DNA of 64,000 nucleotides from Streptomyces canus 299MFChir4.1 (GCF_000383615.1 NZ_KB911585.1:550805-614804); one strand, 5' to 3'. Positions 25,475-34,603 are shown, counted from the first letter of the stretch. Notes: generated by a model from the sequence alone, not told the origin. Translations and numbers: made by a program.

Positions 25475-25903
25475 ATGGCACAGAAGATGACCGATGAGGA
25501 ATGGCGGGAGTTCGTCTCGCACGGCACCCGTACCGGCAAGTTGTCGACCGTCCGGGCCGACGGGAGTCCACATGTGGCACCGATCTGGTTCGTGCTCGAC
25601 GGAGACGACCTGGTGTTCAACACCGGGAAGGCGACCGTGAAGGGGCGCAACCTGGCGCGGGACGGGCGGGTCGCCCTGTGCGTGGACGACGACCGGCCGC
25701 CCTTCGACTACGTGGTGCTGCAGGGCCGGGCCCGGATTTCGGAGGACCCTGCCGAGCTCCGGCACTGGGCCGGGCGGATCGGGGCGCGGTACATGGGCGA
25801 GGAACGGGCCGAGGAGTTCGGCGCCCGCAACGGCGTGCCTGGAGAACTCCTCGTCCGCGTGAAGATCGACAGGGTACTGGCGGAGAAGGCCGTCGCGGAG
25901 TGA
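25475..25903 (+). CDS. PPOX-class F420-dependent oxidoreductase
   Basis: 142-residue split-barrel flavin/F420-binding protein. Features: GTRTGKLSTVRADGSPHVAP, IWFVLDGDDLVFNTGKATVK and VALCVDDDRPPFDYVVLQG, typical of the Rv1155/Rv2607-like PPOX subgroup that uses deazaflavin F420. Start ATG 25475 has AAGGAG ten bases before. It is inserted between the orphan roadblock gene and cvnD but on the opposite strand, converging with cvnD. Confidence 0.85.
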   Translation: MAQKMTDEEWREFVSHGTRTGKLSTVRADGSPHVAPIWFVLDGDDLVFNTGKATVKGRNLARDGRVALCVDDDRPPFDYVVLQGRARISEDPAELRHWAGRIGARYMGEERAEEFGARNGVPGELLVRVKIDRVLAEKAVAE

Positions 25904-25933
25904 CGTGCCGGTGAGCCGGCCGCGCCCCCGCGG

Positions 25934-26539
25934 TCAGCCCACCGAGTCGAGCAGCCGGGCGGTGTGCATCCGCCCGGCGTACTCGACCAGCCGGATCAGC
26001 ACCTCCTTGCCCGAGTCGCGGTCCCGTGCGTCGCACAGCACCACGGGTGTGCCCTGGTCGAGGTCGAGGGCGCGCGAGACGTCCTCGGCGCCGAAGGCCC
26101 GGGCACCGGCGAAGCAGTTGACGGCCACCACGAACGGGATGTGCCGGTGCTCGAAGTAGTCCACGGCCGGGAAGCAGTCCTCGAGGCGCCGGGTGTCCGC
26201 GAGGACGACGGCTCCCAGAGCCCCCTGCGACAACTCGTCCCACAGGAACCAGAAGCGGTCCTGGCCCGGGGTCCCGAAGAGGTAGAGCGACAGGCCGGAA
26301 CGGATGGTGATCCGTCCGAAGTCCATGGCGACCGTGGTGGTGACCTTCTGGTCCACACCGTCGGTGTCGTCCACCGACTGCCCTGCCTCGCTGAGCAGTT
26401 CCTCGGTGCGCAGTGGCCTGATCTCGCTGACGGCGCCCACCAGGGTGGTCTTGCCCACGCCGAACCCGCCGGCGACCAGTATCTTCAGCGCGAGGGCGGT
26501 CGTCTCGCCGCCCTGTGCGTCGGAGTTCTCGGAGACCAT
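25934..26539 (-). CDS. cvnD: Conservon small GTPase (CvnD)
   Basis: 201-residue Ras-like GTP-binding protein. P-loop AGGFGVGKTT (about residues 23-32), switch region VTTTVAMDFGRI, G3 GTPGQDRFW and G4-like AVNCFAG. CvnD proteins cycle between GTP and GDP at the membrane as the output of the conservon. It starts 132 bases after cvnC, an unusually long gap in this operon type, where cvnC and cvnD normally overlap. Confidence 0.9.
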   Translation of the reverse strand: MVSENSDAQGGETTALALKILVAGGFGVGKTTLVGAVSEIRPLRTEELLSEAGQSVDDTDGVDQKVTTTVAMDFGRITIRSGLSLYLFGTPGQDRFWFLWDELSQGALGAVVLADTRRLEDCFPAVDYFEHRHIPFVVAVNCFAGARAFGAEDVSRALDLDQGTPVVLCDARDRDSGKEVLIRLVEYAGRMHTARLLDSVG

Positions 26540-26671
26540 CGATCACTTCTCTCGGGAGGGCCGGCAACGGGCGGCGACGTCGGCGGTACGGGGTCTCGAA
26601 GGCAGCATCATGACAACTGGAGCTCCCCTTCGAGGGGTTGGACCACTTATTGCCCGGTTCTGAACGTTCAT
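26540..26671 (-). promoter_or_regulatory. Non-coding gap between cvnC and cvnD with small hairpin
   Basis: 132 bases, with CCCCTTCGAGGGG (26625-26637) able to form a short hairpin. The ribosome site GAGAGAAG precedes cvnD. The gap may allow differential expression of cvnD; the hairpin could be a weak attenuator. No independent promoter could be identified confidently. Confidence 0.35.
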
Positions 26672-27088
26672 CTACAGCGCCCGGAGCCCTTCGATCACCT
26701 CGCGCAGAATCCGTTCGTCGGGGAGCTGCGCGGGGGGCACCGGACGGCTGACGGTGACGCAGCCGAGTTCCAGGAGGTCCCCAAGGAGCACCCTGACCAC
26801 GCCCACGGGCAGGTCGGCGCCCGCGGAGAGTTCCGCCACCGACTGCGTCTCCGTGCGGCACAGGTCGATCAGGGCCCGGTGTTCCGGACCGAGCGCCGTG
26901 TCGTCGCCGGCCCCGGGCGCGCCGAGGTCGAGGGTGACGAGGGCTATCAGATCGAAACGCACGCCGGTGGGGCCGCCGGGTCTGGTGCGCCCGCCCGTCA
27001 TCGCGTAGGGGCGGACGAGGGGTCCGGCCTCGCCGTCGTACCACTGGCTGCCCTGGTCGTACGGGACGCCCGCCATGTCCTCGGTCAT
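26672..27088 (-). CDS. cvnC: DUF742 conservon protein (CvnC)
   Basis: 138 residues, DUF742: VRPYAMTGGRTRPGG near residue 25, then a winged-helix-like section SVAELSAGADLPVGVVRVLLGDLL and the terminal DERILREVIEGLRAL. CvnC is the third component of the conservon and is thought to couple the sensor kinase to the roadblock/GTPase output. Starts 22 bases after cvnB. Confidence 0.88.
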   Translation of the reverse strand: MTEDMAGVPYDQGSQWYDGEAGPLVRPYAMTGGRTRPGGPTGVRFDLIALVTLDLGAPGAGDDTALGPEHRALIDLCRTETQSVAELSAGADLPVGVVRVLLGDLLELGCVTVSRPVPPAQLPDERILREVIEGLRAL

Positions 27089-27110
27089 CTGAGCCGACCG
27101 CCCTTCCCTC

Positions 27111-27584
27111 TCATCCGCCGGCAGGCGGCCGCGCGCCCACGCGCGGCGGCGTGTAGAGGTGCTCCCCGACCCGCTTGACCAGCCGTGCCATCTCGTAGGC
27201 GACCAGACCTATGTCCGCGGTCACCGCGGTGAGGACGGCGAGACAGGAGCCGTCCCCCGCGGCGGCCACGAACAGGAAGCCGTCGTCCATCTCGACCATG
27301 GTCTGGCGCACTCCCCCGGCGCCGAAGTGCCGACCTGTGCCCTTGGCCAGACTGTGGAATCCGGAGGAGACCGCGGCGAGATGCTCCGCGTCCTCGCGGC
27401 GCAGGTCCGTGGAGGCGCCCACGGCGAGGCCGTCGTTGGAGAGCACCACGGCGTGCCGTACCTCGCTCACGCGCAGCACCAGGTCGTCCAGCAGCCAGTC
27501 GAGTTCGCCGGACCTCCCCCACTCGCGGTTCCGTTCGAGCGGGGGGACCCCCATGTCGGCCCTCGTACTCGGGTCCTGGATCAT
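27111..27584 (-). CDS. cvnB: Roadblock/LC7 conservon protein (CvnB)
   Basis: 157 residues. The N-terminal 27 residues are an extension, then the roadblock domain ELDWLLDDLVLRVSEVRHAV, HLAAVSSGFHSLAKGTGRHF and YEMARLVKRVGEHLYTPP. The ATG at 27584 overlaps the cvnA stop (ATGA), with AAGGAGA seven bases upstream. It is expected to act as the GTPase-activating partner of CvnD. Confidence 0.88.
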   Translation of the reverse strand: MIQDPSTRADMGVPPLERNREWGRSGELDWLLDDLVLRVSEVRHAVVLSNDGLAVGASTDLRREDAEHLAAVSSGFHSLAKGTGRHFGAGGVRQTMVEMDDGFLFVAAAGDGSCLAVLTAVTADIGLVAYEMARLVKRVGEHLYTPPRVGARPPAGG

Positions 27585-30130
27585 CCTCGGTCTCCTTCGC
27601 TGCTGTCTCTGCCCGCTGGGGCATCTGGGGTGGCACCGCGGCCGGGCTGCCTGCCGCCGCCGCGGGCCCAGCCCTCGCGGTACGCCGCCATCCGGTCCCG
27701 CACGACCTCGGGTGTACGGTCGTCGTCGTCCCGGCGGGCGGCTGCCGGGGCCGCTTCCGCGGAGCGCTGCTCGCGCAGCTGGGGAGCGAGGCTCGCCTGC
27801 CGGACCCGGCGGGGAAGGTCCTCGGACTCCGCCGGCTCGTCCGGCGGCCGGTGCAGACGCAGGGCGGTGACCCCGGAGGGCGGAGTGTCGGCCGCTCCCC
27901 GGTCGGGCGCTGCCGTGGCCGTTCCCCGGTCCGCCGCGGCCGTCAGCGGAGCCACCAGGGCGGGCCGCTCTGCCGGGGCGGGGACGGACTCCTGGTCCCG
28001 TTCGGTGGCCGCCACGCGCGCGTACTCGCGTTCTGTGCGCCGTTCCCGGTCCGCGGCCTGGGCGGGGGAACGTTCCGCCGCCTTGATGTGCAGCAGTGCC
28101 GTGGGCAGCAGGACGACGGCGGTGGTGCCGCCGTAGGGGGAGGTGCGCAGGTGCACCTTGATGCCGTGCCGGGCCGCGAGCCTGCTGACCACGAACAGGC
28201 CCAGCCGGTCGCTGTCGAACAGGTCGAGCGTCTCGGACTGCTCGATGCGGCGGTTGGCCTCCGCGAGGGTCTCCTTGCCCATGCCAAGACCGCGGTCCTC
28301 GACCTCGACGGCGTACCCGTTGCCGACGGGCTCCCCGGTGACACGCACGCGCGTGTGGGGTGGTGAGAACTGGGCGGCGTTCTCGATGATCTCGGCCAGC
28401 AGGTGGGTGAGGTCGGCGACCGCCGCGCCGACGACGGAGGCGTCGGGCAGCTGACGCACCTCCACGCGCGCGTAGTCCTCGACCTCGGAGACGGCCGCGC
28501 GGACCACATTGGTCAGCGAGACCGGCATCCGCCAGGCGCGGCCGGGTGCCGCTCCGGAGAGGATGATCAGGCTCTCCGCGTGGCGGCGCATGCGAGTGGT
28601 GAGGTGGTCGAGCCGGAAGAGGTCGCTCAGTTCGTTCGGGTCGTCGGAGCGGCGTTCCATGCTGTCGAGCAGGCTCAGCTGGCGGTGCACGAGGACCTGG
28701 CTGCGGCGGGCGAGATTGACGAAGACCCCGGAGATGCCGCTGGCGAGTTCGGCGCGCTCCACGGCGGCCCGCAGCGCGGCGCGGTGGACCGTGGTCAGGG
28801 CCTCGGCGACCTGACCGGCCTCGTCCTCCGCGGCCGGTCCCGGCGGGGCCTCGGACCGGATGTCGATCTCGTCGCCGGCGCGCAGCCGCTCCATGGCCTC
28901 GGGGAGTTTGCGGCGGGCGATCTCCAGGGCGCTGTTGCGCAGGCTCACGAGCTCGATGACGAGCCCGCGTCCGATGCGCACGGAGATGACGAGCGAGGCG
29001 GCGACGGCGATCAGGCCGAGCAGGACCGCGGCCCCGGCCGGGGTGAGCAGACCCCGGGTGAACGGGTCGGCGCGGTAGGCGACGCCGCTGCCCGCCGCCT
29101 CTTCGACGGTGCGCATGCCCTCCTGCACGCGCGCGTGTGCCGACCGCCAGGTGGCCTCCGGCGTCGACTCGACCGCGCGGACACCGGGGGCGGCGGCGAG
29201 GGTCCGGTCCTCGGCGGCGGTCACGGTGGCGTAGGCGCCGCTGCCGGCGACCTTCCGCCAGGCGGCGCGGTCGGAGCCGCGCAGGTCGGCCGCGGCGCCC
29301 TCGACGAGGGCTCGGCGGGTGTCGACGGCCCCGGTGAACAGCCGCAGCCGCTCTCCGGCGAGGACGCCCGACAGCCGCGCGCTGGACAGCACGGCGTCCT
29401 CCTGGGCCAGCGACTCGCCCGCGCGGGAGAACTCCAGCAGCACGCGCGCGTCGGAGCCGAGGTCTGCGTCCTGGATGCCGGTGAGGGCGCCGCCCACCGC
29501 GAAGGCGCCGGCGATGGTCCGGGTGTAGCGGCCGTACGTCTCGTCCCATCCGGCGCTGCGGTCGAGCACGGCGGCGCGCACGGGGCGCAGTTGTTCGGCG
29601 CCGGTCACGAAGGCTTCGAGCCGCTGGGCGACACCGGGGGGCAGTTCCTCGCTGTCGGCGACGGTGTTGTCGTCGCCGAGCCGCAGTCGTGCCACGGCCC
29701 GGTCGGTGCGCACGGCGAGCTTGCGCAGGTCATCGCTCTGCGCGGCGGACGGGTCGGTGGCGTAACGGACGGCGGCGGCACGTTCCGCCTGGAGGGCGGT
29801 CACGGCGTCGGCGACGGGCGAGCGGACGGCGCCGTCCACGCGCTGCAACTGCCGCAGCCGGGACACGTCCTGGGCGGTGCTGACCGTGGCGTACGCCCAC
29901 AGGGCGAGCAGCGAGACCACGGGCACCATGAGCAGGCAGACGATCTTGGCGCGGACCGTGCGGGGGCGTATCCGCCAGTGCCCCGCGCGCGCGGGTATGT
30001 CGTCCGGGAGACCCACGGGGTCGTCCGGGCTTTCGTCGGCCGGTGGTCCGGCATGTGCGCGGCGCCCGCGCGCGGGTGTCTGGTGCGGCGTCTCGGCGCC
30101 GGCTGTGGGGGTCCTACGCGGTGTACGCAT
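27581..30130 (-). CDS. cvnA: Conservon sensor histidine kinase-like protein (CvnA)
   Basis: 849 residues. A Pro/Arg-rich cytoplasmic start is followed by a membrane helix (IVCLLMVPVVSLLALWAYA, about 65-83), a nitrate/sulfur-sensing-type extracellular domain (about 85-365), a second helix (VLLGLIAVAASLVISV), a HAMP segment and a kinase-like core. The ATPase domain has EIIENAAQFSPP (N box), EDRGLGMG and RLGLFVVSRLAARHGIKV. The phospho-acceptor His region is weak, as usual for CvnA. The C-terminal 200 residues are low-complexity. Confidence 0.88.
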   Translation of the reverse strand: MRTPRRTPTAGAETPHQTPARGRRAHAGPPADESPDDPVGLPDDIPARAGHWRIRPRTVRAKIVCLLMVPVVSLLALWAYATVSTAQDVSRLRQLQRVDGAVRSPVADAVTALQAERAAAVRYATDPSAAQSDDLRKLAVRTDRAVARLRLGDDNTVADSEELPPGVAQRLEAFVTGAEQLRPVRAAVLDRSAGWDETYGRYTRTIAGAFAVGGALTGIQDADLGSDARVLLEFSRAGESLAQEDAVLSSARLSGVLAGERLRLFTGAVDTRRALVEGAAADLRGSDRAAWRKVAGSGAYATVTAAEDRTLAAAPGVRAVESTPEATWRSAHARVQEGMRTVEEAAGSGVAYRADPFTRGLLTPAGAAVLLGLIAVAASLVISVRIGRGLVIELVSLRNSALEIARRKLPEAMERLRAGDEIDIRSEAPPGPAAEDEAGQVAEALTTVHRAALRAAVERAELASGISGVFVNLARRSQVLVHRQLSLLDSMERRSDDPNELSDLFRLDHLTTRMRRHAESLIILSGAAPGRAWRMPVSLTNVVRAAVSEVEDYARVEVRQLPDASVVGAAVADLTHLLAEIIENAAQFSPPHTRVRVTGEPVGNGYAVEVEDRGLGMGKETLAEANRRIEQSETLDLFDSDRLGLFVVSRLAARHGIKVHLRTSPYGGTTAVVLLPTALLHIKAAERSPAQAADRERRTEREYARVAATERDQESVPAPAERPALVAPLTAAADRGTATAAPDRGAADTPPSGVTALRLHRPPDEPAESEDLPRRVRQASLAPQLREQRSAEAAPAAARRDDDDRTPEVVRDRMAAYREGWARGGGRQPGRGATPDAPAGRDSSEGDRG

Positions 30131-30193
30131 GGCCTCCTCGCTCGGGAGTGGTCGGGGGCGTGTGGTCGGGCCGTCCGGGGCCCGGATCCGCCG

Positions 30194-30967
30194 CTAGGAG
30201 GCGACGTGCTCGACCGTGCGCTGGGCCGAAGCGGATGCCTCGCGCTCTCCTGTCGTGGGCGACAGCGCGACGAAGGCCGAGGTAAGGAACAGGTAGGAGC
30301 CGAGTCCGACGGCGAGCGGGAAGATGAACTGCATCGCCGTCGCCCCGGCCAGGACGTCGCCGGAGGGCGAGACCCGCACGCTCACCGCGAACATCCCGGT
30401 GTAGTGCATGCTGCTGACCGCGGCGCCCATGATGAGGGAGGCGAGGGTGACGGCGACGGGCGACTTGATGTTGAGCGCCGCCCACAGGGCCGCCGTCGCC
30501 GCGACGACCGCGATGAGGACGGAGAGTCCGACGAGCACCGGGTCGTAGTGGACGGCGCCGTGCAGCCGTACGGCTGCCATGCCCAGGTAGTGCATGCTCG
30601 CCACGCCCAGGCCGGTGGTGAGTCCGCCCAGGAAGAGCGCGCGGACCCGGTCACGGCTGTAGCCGACCGCGAAGACGCCGGCGGAGACGACGACCATCGC
30701 GACCAGGAGGCTGGCGATGGTCAGTGGTACGTCGTAGCGGATGTCGGTACCGCTGACGCTGAAGCCGAGCATGGCCACGAAGTGCATGGTCCAGATGCCG
30801 GTCCCGATGGCCGAGGCCGCGGTGATGAGCCAGTTGCGGCGCGAACGTCCGCCGGAGCCGAGCGCGCGCATGGTGCAGCGCAGGCCGAGCGCGGCGCCGA
30901 TACAGGCCATGACGTAAGAGAGTGTGGGCGTCAGCCAGCCCAGGGCTGCGTGGTCCAGGTGTCCCAT
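30194..30967 (-). CDS. MHYT-domain integral membrane sensor
   Basis: 257 residues with seven predicted membrane helices. Three MHYT-type motifs are visible: WTMHFVAMLGF (about residue 60), ASMHYLGMAAV (about 125) and SSMHYTGMFAV (about 188), which may bind copper and sense O2, CO or NO. There is no attached signalling domain. It lies 63 bases upstream of cvnA in the same direction, so it could feed the conservon. ATG 30967 was chosen; a TTG six bases upstream is possible. Confidence 0.85.
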   Translation of the reverse strand: MGHLDHAALGWLTPTLSYVMACIGAALGLRCTMRALGSGGRSRRNWLITAASAIGTGIWTMHFVAMLGFSVSGTDIRYDVPLTIASLLVAMVVVSAGVFAVGYSRDRVRALFLGGLTTGLGVASMHYLGMAAVRLHGAVHYDPVLVGLSVLIAVVAATAALWAALNIKSPVAVTLASLIMGAAVSSMHYTGMFAVSVRVSPSGDVLAGATAMQFIFPLAVGLGSYLFLTSAFVALSPTTGEREASASAQRTVEHVAS

Positions 30968-31110
30968 GGCCAAGGGACGCTAGTCGGGGCAGGGGCGCAC
31001 AAAGAGGGCGCATTTCGAAAGGTGTTGCAATATGGCGCAAGGGTGCGCCTGAACGATCGCGGCACGCTCGAACATGCGCGCCGGGGCTTCATCCGTGTCG
31101 GTGAGGGATC

Positions 31111-31719
31111 ATGCGGAACATGAGCGACGACCACACACACGTTCAGGAGTTCTTCTCGGCTCGCGCCGCCGGCTGGGACAGCCGGTTCCCTGACGACGGT
31201 CCGGCCTACGCCGCCGCGGTCGCGGAGCTCGGGCTGCGCGAGGGCGACCGCGTCCTCGACGCGGGCTGCGGCACCGGACGGGCCCTGCCGCCCCTGCGGG
31301 CGGCCGTGGGGCCCTCGGGAGTGGTCCTCGGAGCCGATCTGACCCCGGCCATGGTGCACGAAGCCGTACGCGCCGGACGGGACCGGGACGGACGGCTGCT
31401 GCTCGCCGACGTGGCCGCGCTGCCGCTGCGCTCCCGGTCGCTCGACGCCGTCTTCGGAGCGGGCCTGATCTCCCATCTGCCCAGACCGGCCGAGAATCTG
31501 CGCGAGTTGGCCCGAGTGGTGCGGCCCGGCGGTGTCCTGGCCCTGTTCCATCCGATCGGCAGGGCGGCGCTCGCGGCGCGCCAGGGACGGCAGATCACCC
31601 CCGAGGACCTGCGCGCCGAGCCCAACCTCCGTCCTCTGCTGGCCGGTTCGGGATGGCGCATGACGACCTACGTCGACGAGGACGCGCGCTTCCTGGCCCT
31701 GGCCGTCCGCGAGGACTGA
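31111..31719 (+). CDS. Class I SAM-dependent methyltransferase
   Basis: 202 residues. SAM-binding motif I VLDAGCGTGRALPPL (about residues 48-62), acidic loop VLGADLTPAMV, motif II-like LLLADVAALPLRSRSLDAVF and motif III RVVRPGGVLALFHPIG. It belongs to the Methyltransf_11 group; substrate unknown. ATG 31111 has GAGGG close by; ATG 31120 is an alternative. It is convergent with the alpha/beta hydrolase gene, six bases apart. Confidence 0.82.
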   Translation: MRNMSDDHTHVQEFFSARAAGWDSRFPDDGPAYAAAVAELGLREGDRVLDAGCGTGRALPPLRAAVGPSGVVLGADLTPAMVHEAVRAGRDRDGRLLLADVAALPLRSRSLDAVFGAGLISHLPRPAENLRELARVVRPGGVLALFHPIGRAALAARQGRQITPEDLRAEPNLRPLLAGSGWRMTTYVDEDARFLALAVRED

Positions 31720-31725
31720 ACGCGC

Positions 31726-32481
31726 TCACAGCCTGCCGGCGACCACCGCGGCGAAGGCGTCGGGTTGGTCGAACATGACGTTGTGCCCGGCGCCGGGGAC
31801 GGTCACCACGTGCACGCCTGCCGCCTCCAGCGTCTCGCGCCCCTCCAGTGCGCCGCTGAGCTCCCCCTGGAGGTACACGCGGTCGATCGGCAGGCCTTCG
31901 AGAACGGCGCGCATCATGGGCGTCGATCCGCGCCTGAGCCCGGCCGCGCTGCGGTGCAGGGCGCGCGGGTCGGCCAGCCGCATGGTCGCTGCCCACAGCG
32001 GGCCGACCTTCTCGAGCACGCGCGCGTGGCCGCCCGCGACGAAGTCGTCCTCGTCGTAGGCGCCGATCCGGGTGCTGCCCGCGGTGGCCGGGGGCGCCGC
32101 GTCGAGGTTGGCCTCGGTGAGGACCAGCCGGGACACGAGCTCCGGCCTGCGGTGCGCGAGCACGAGCGCGACCGACCCGCCCATGCTGTGCGCGATCAGC
32201 TCGACGCAGGTCAGCCGCGCGGCGTCCAACGCGGCGGCCAGGGCGTCCGCGTGGTCCTCCAGCGTGTATCCGAAGTCCTCGGGACGGTCGCTGACGCCGT
32301 GTCCGGGCAGATCGACGAACAGGCTGCGCCGGCCCGCGAGTTCCGGCCGGGCCGCGATGTGTGCGTGATAGACGGCCGAGACCGCTCCCAGGCCGTGCAC
32401 GTGCACGCGTGCCGGTTCCTCGCCGGGGGTCTCGGTCCAGCGGATGCAGCTTCCCTTGCCGTCGAACTCGGCCTGCCTCAT
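31726..32481 (-). CDS. Alpha/beta hydrolase
   Basis: 251 residues. Oxyanion region HVHGLGAVSAVYH, DLPGHGVSD, nucleophile elbow LIAHSMGGSVAL (Ser about residue 98), and C-terminal VPGAGHNVMFDQPDAFAA with the catalytic His. No signal peptide, so cytoplasmic. Divergent from a PadR gene across a perfect palindrome and therefore likely PadR-controlled. Substrate unknown. Confidence 0.85.
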   Translation of the reverse strand: MRQAEFDGKGSCIRWTETPGEEPARVHVHGLGAVSAVYHAHIAARPELAGRRSLFVDLPGHGVSDRPEDFGYTLEDHADALAAALDAARLTCVELIAHSMGGSVALVLAHRRPELVSRLVLTEANLDAAPPATAGSTRIGAYDEDDFVAGGHARVLEKVGPLWAATMRLADPRALHRSAAGLRRGSTPMMRAVLEGLPIDRVYLQGELSGALEGRETLEAAGVHVVTVPGAGHNVMFDQPDAFAAVVAGRL

Positions 32482-32509
32482 GCGCCCTCCCTCTGTGCGT
32501 CACTCAGAC

Positions 32510-32531
32510 AATACATCGTCGGCGATGTATT
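32510..32531. promoter_or_regulatory. Candidate PadR operator
   Basis: AATACATCG (32510-32518) and CGATGTATT (32523-32531) are perfect complements with a four-base spacer. It is AT-rich in a GC-rich background and lies between the divergent hydrolase and padR genes. PadR operators typically have ATGT/ACAT half-sites, which fits. Confidence 0.7.
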
Positions 32532-32587
32532 ACGAGATCGAGGTAAGGCGACAGGGATGTACAGCGTCGGTACGGCAGAATGCGTGC

Positions 32588-33121
32588 ATGCTGGAGCTCG
32601 CCATCCTCGGATTCCTCTACGACACCCCGCTGCACGGCTACGAACTGCGCAAACGCCTCACGGCACTGGCGGGTCACGTACGCCCCGTGGCCGAGAGCAC
32701 GCTGTACCCGGCCATCAAGCGGCTGGAGAAGGCGGGATTGCTGGCGCGTACGACGGAACCCGGCGCCGTGGCCGCGCCTCGCCATGTCCTGACACTCACG
32801 GACGAAGGCCGTCAGGAGTTGCGCGGCCGGCTCGCCGAACCGGCCGCGCGCGACGTCACCGACGAGAACCGGTGGTTCACGGTCCTCGCCTTCCTCCGGC
32901 ACCTCGACGACGCCGGCGCTCAGGCGGCCGTACTGCGGCGCCGGCTCGCCTTCCTGGAGGAGCCCGCGAGCTTCTTCTACGAGGGTGACCGCCCGCTGAG
33001 CGCCGAGGAGGTGGACGATCCCTTCCGGCGCGGGGTGCTGACCATCGCCCGCGCCACGTCCCGGGCCGAACTCAGCTGGCTGCGGGAGACGATCGCGTCC
33101 CTCGACGGGGCTTCCAAGTAG
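32588..33121 (+). CDS. PadR family transcriptional regulator
   Basis: 177 residues. The PadR winged-helix begins MLELAILGFLYDTPLHGYEL and continues AESTLYPAIKRLEKAGLLAR and HVLTLTDEGRQEL. The C-terminal part (residues 85-177) forms the helical dimerisation region. It probably represses itself and the divergent hydrolase through the palindrome at 32510-32531. Confidence 0.9.
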   Translation: MLELAILGFLYDTPLHGYELRKRLTALAGHVRPVAESTLYPAIKRLEKAGLLARTTEPGAVAAPRHVLTLTDEGRQELRGRLAEPAARDVTDENRWFTVLAFLRHLDDAGAQAAVLRRRLAFLEEPASFFYEGDRPLSAEEVDDPFRRGVLTIARATSRAELSWLRETIASLDGASK

Positions 33122-33175
33122 AGCCCGGCCCAGCGTCGAGGAGCGCCGCGCGAGCGCACGGTCCGAGTGAGCCGA

Positions 33176-34603
33176 TCACCGGGTCCGGGATCCGGGCTCC
33201 TCCGGTGCCGCGGGCGGCTCGGTCGGTGTCGGCGCGGGTGGGCCGAAGAGGACGGCCCTGGCCACGGTCGGGGCGAACAGGGCGGTGACGGGCTCGGAGA
33301 GGGTCAGGACCGCGCGGAAGGCCCGCCCCACCACGGGGTCGCCGGGGGCGCGCTCCTGGACGCGGCTCAGGTACCACCCCGCGACCTGGTCCGCGAGCCC
33401 ACCGTCGACCGCGGTGCCGACGGCGCCCGGCATCTTGCGGTCCGCTCCGGCGGAGATGTCCCACGCGAGCCGGGACGCCGCGAGGAGCGCCTGCTGCACG
33501 CGCCGTGTCGTCGGCGTCCGGCGCCGGTCGGCCAGCGTGTCCCGCAGGGCGACCGCGCTCATCGCGGCAACGGCCATGCCCTGCCCGTAGATCGGGTTGA
33601 AGGTGCACAGCGCGTCGCCGGTGGCGAGGAATCCTGCCGGGCGGCCGGGGAGGTCATAGCGTCGGCGGATGTTCGCGGTCCTTCGGTGGCCGAACGCCGG
33701 GGAGAGCGGTTCGGCCTCGGCCAGCCACCGATGCAGGAGCGGGTGCGGCAGCCTCTTGGCGTACGTCACGAACTCGTCGTCGCCCGTGGGCGGTTCGTCG
33801 CCGCGCAGGCCCGAGACGATCACCAGATGGCTGCCGTCCTCCAGGGGCAGCGCGCCTCCGGCGTGCACCTGTTCGGGGTCGGGATAGGCGTAGTAGCCGC
33901 GGGTCTGGCCGTCGAGGGCGCCGTTCCTGCCGCGGTAGACGCGGGAGGCGTAGGCGAGTCCGGTGTCGATGGTCTCCTCGTCCGGGCGCTCGGCGCCGAT
34001 CGCCGTGAGCCACTGCGGGGCCTTCGTGCCGCTGCCGGAGGCGTCGACGACCAGATCGGCCTCCAGGGGGCGGGACTCCGCGCGGGCGTCGCCGGAGCGG
34101 TCGCGCACCAGCACTCCCCGCACGCGCGTGGCGTCACCGAGGAACCCGATGACGTCGGTCCCCTCCAGCACGCTGATCACCGGGTTGGCGAGGACCCGCC
34201 GGCGCACCAGCTCCTCGAGCTGCGCGCGGGAGCCGGTGTAGATGTGCGTCGACGCCGGCACCCGCCGGAACCAGCGGCCGCTCTGCCACAGCACCATGTC
34301 GGCAGGCATGCCCACGCGAGGCGCACCCGCCGCCTGCAGCTCCGCCAGGAATCCCGGCAGCAGTGACTCCAGGGCCGTCTGGCCGCCTTGGAGCAGGACG
34401 TGCGGGTGGCGGCCCTGCGGCACCCCCGGCCGTGGCTTCGCGCCCTCGGGGAACCGGTCGCGCTCGACGACGGTCACCCGGTCGGCGTGCCCGGCCAGGA
34501 CGTGCGCCGCGAGCAGCCCCGCGAGGCTCCCGCCCACGACGACGGCATGCCGTTCGTCCCCGCCGCCTTCTCCCCGATGGCCTGTCCCTCCGGCAGAGTT
34601 CAC
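33176..34603 (-). CDS. FAD-dependent oxidoreductase (PHBH/halogenase-like)
   Basis: 475 residues. FAD-binding AVVVGGSLAGLLAAHVLAGH near the N-terminus, the GRHPHVLLQGG segment, VVDASGSGTKAPQWL, and the second FAD motif LATGDALCTFNPIYGQGMAV. This resembles FAD monooxygenases of the p-hydroxybenzoate hydroxylase superfamily, in the group often next to secondary metabolism or carotenoid genes; no such cluster is here. GTG 34603 is supported by GGGGGAGGGA upstream; the longer reading upstream is unlikely. Confidence 0.82.
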   Translation of the reverse strand: MNSAGGTGHRGEGGGDERHAVVVGGSLAGLLAAHVLAGHADRVTVVERDRFPEGAKPRPGVPQGRHPHVLLQGGQTALESLLPGFLAELQAAGAPRVGMPADMVLWQSGRWFRRVPASTHIYTGSRAQLEELVRRRVLANPVISVLEGTDVIGFLGDATRVRGVLVRDRSGDARAESRPLEADLVVDASGSGTKAPQWLTAIGAERPDEETIDTGLAYASRVYRGRNGALDGQTRGYYAYPDPEQVHAGGALPLEDGSHLVIVSGLRGDEPPTGDDEFVTYAKRLPHPLLHRWLAEAEPLSPAFGHRRTANIRRRYDLPGRPAGFLATGDALCTFNPIYGQGMAVAAMSAVALRDTLADRRRTPTTRRVQQALLAASRLAWDISAGADRKMPGAVGTAVDGGLADQVAGWYLSRVQERAPGDPVVGRAFRAVLTLSEPVTALFAPTVARAVLFGPPAPTPTEPPAAPEEPGSRTR

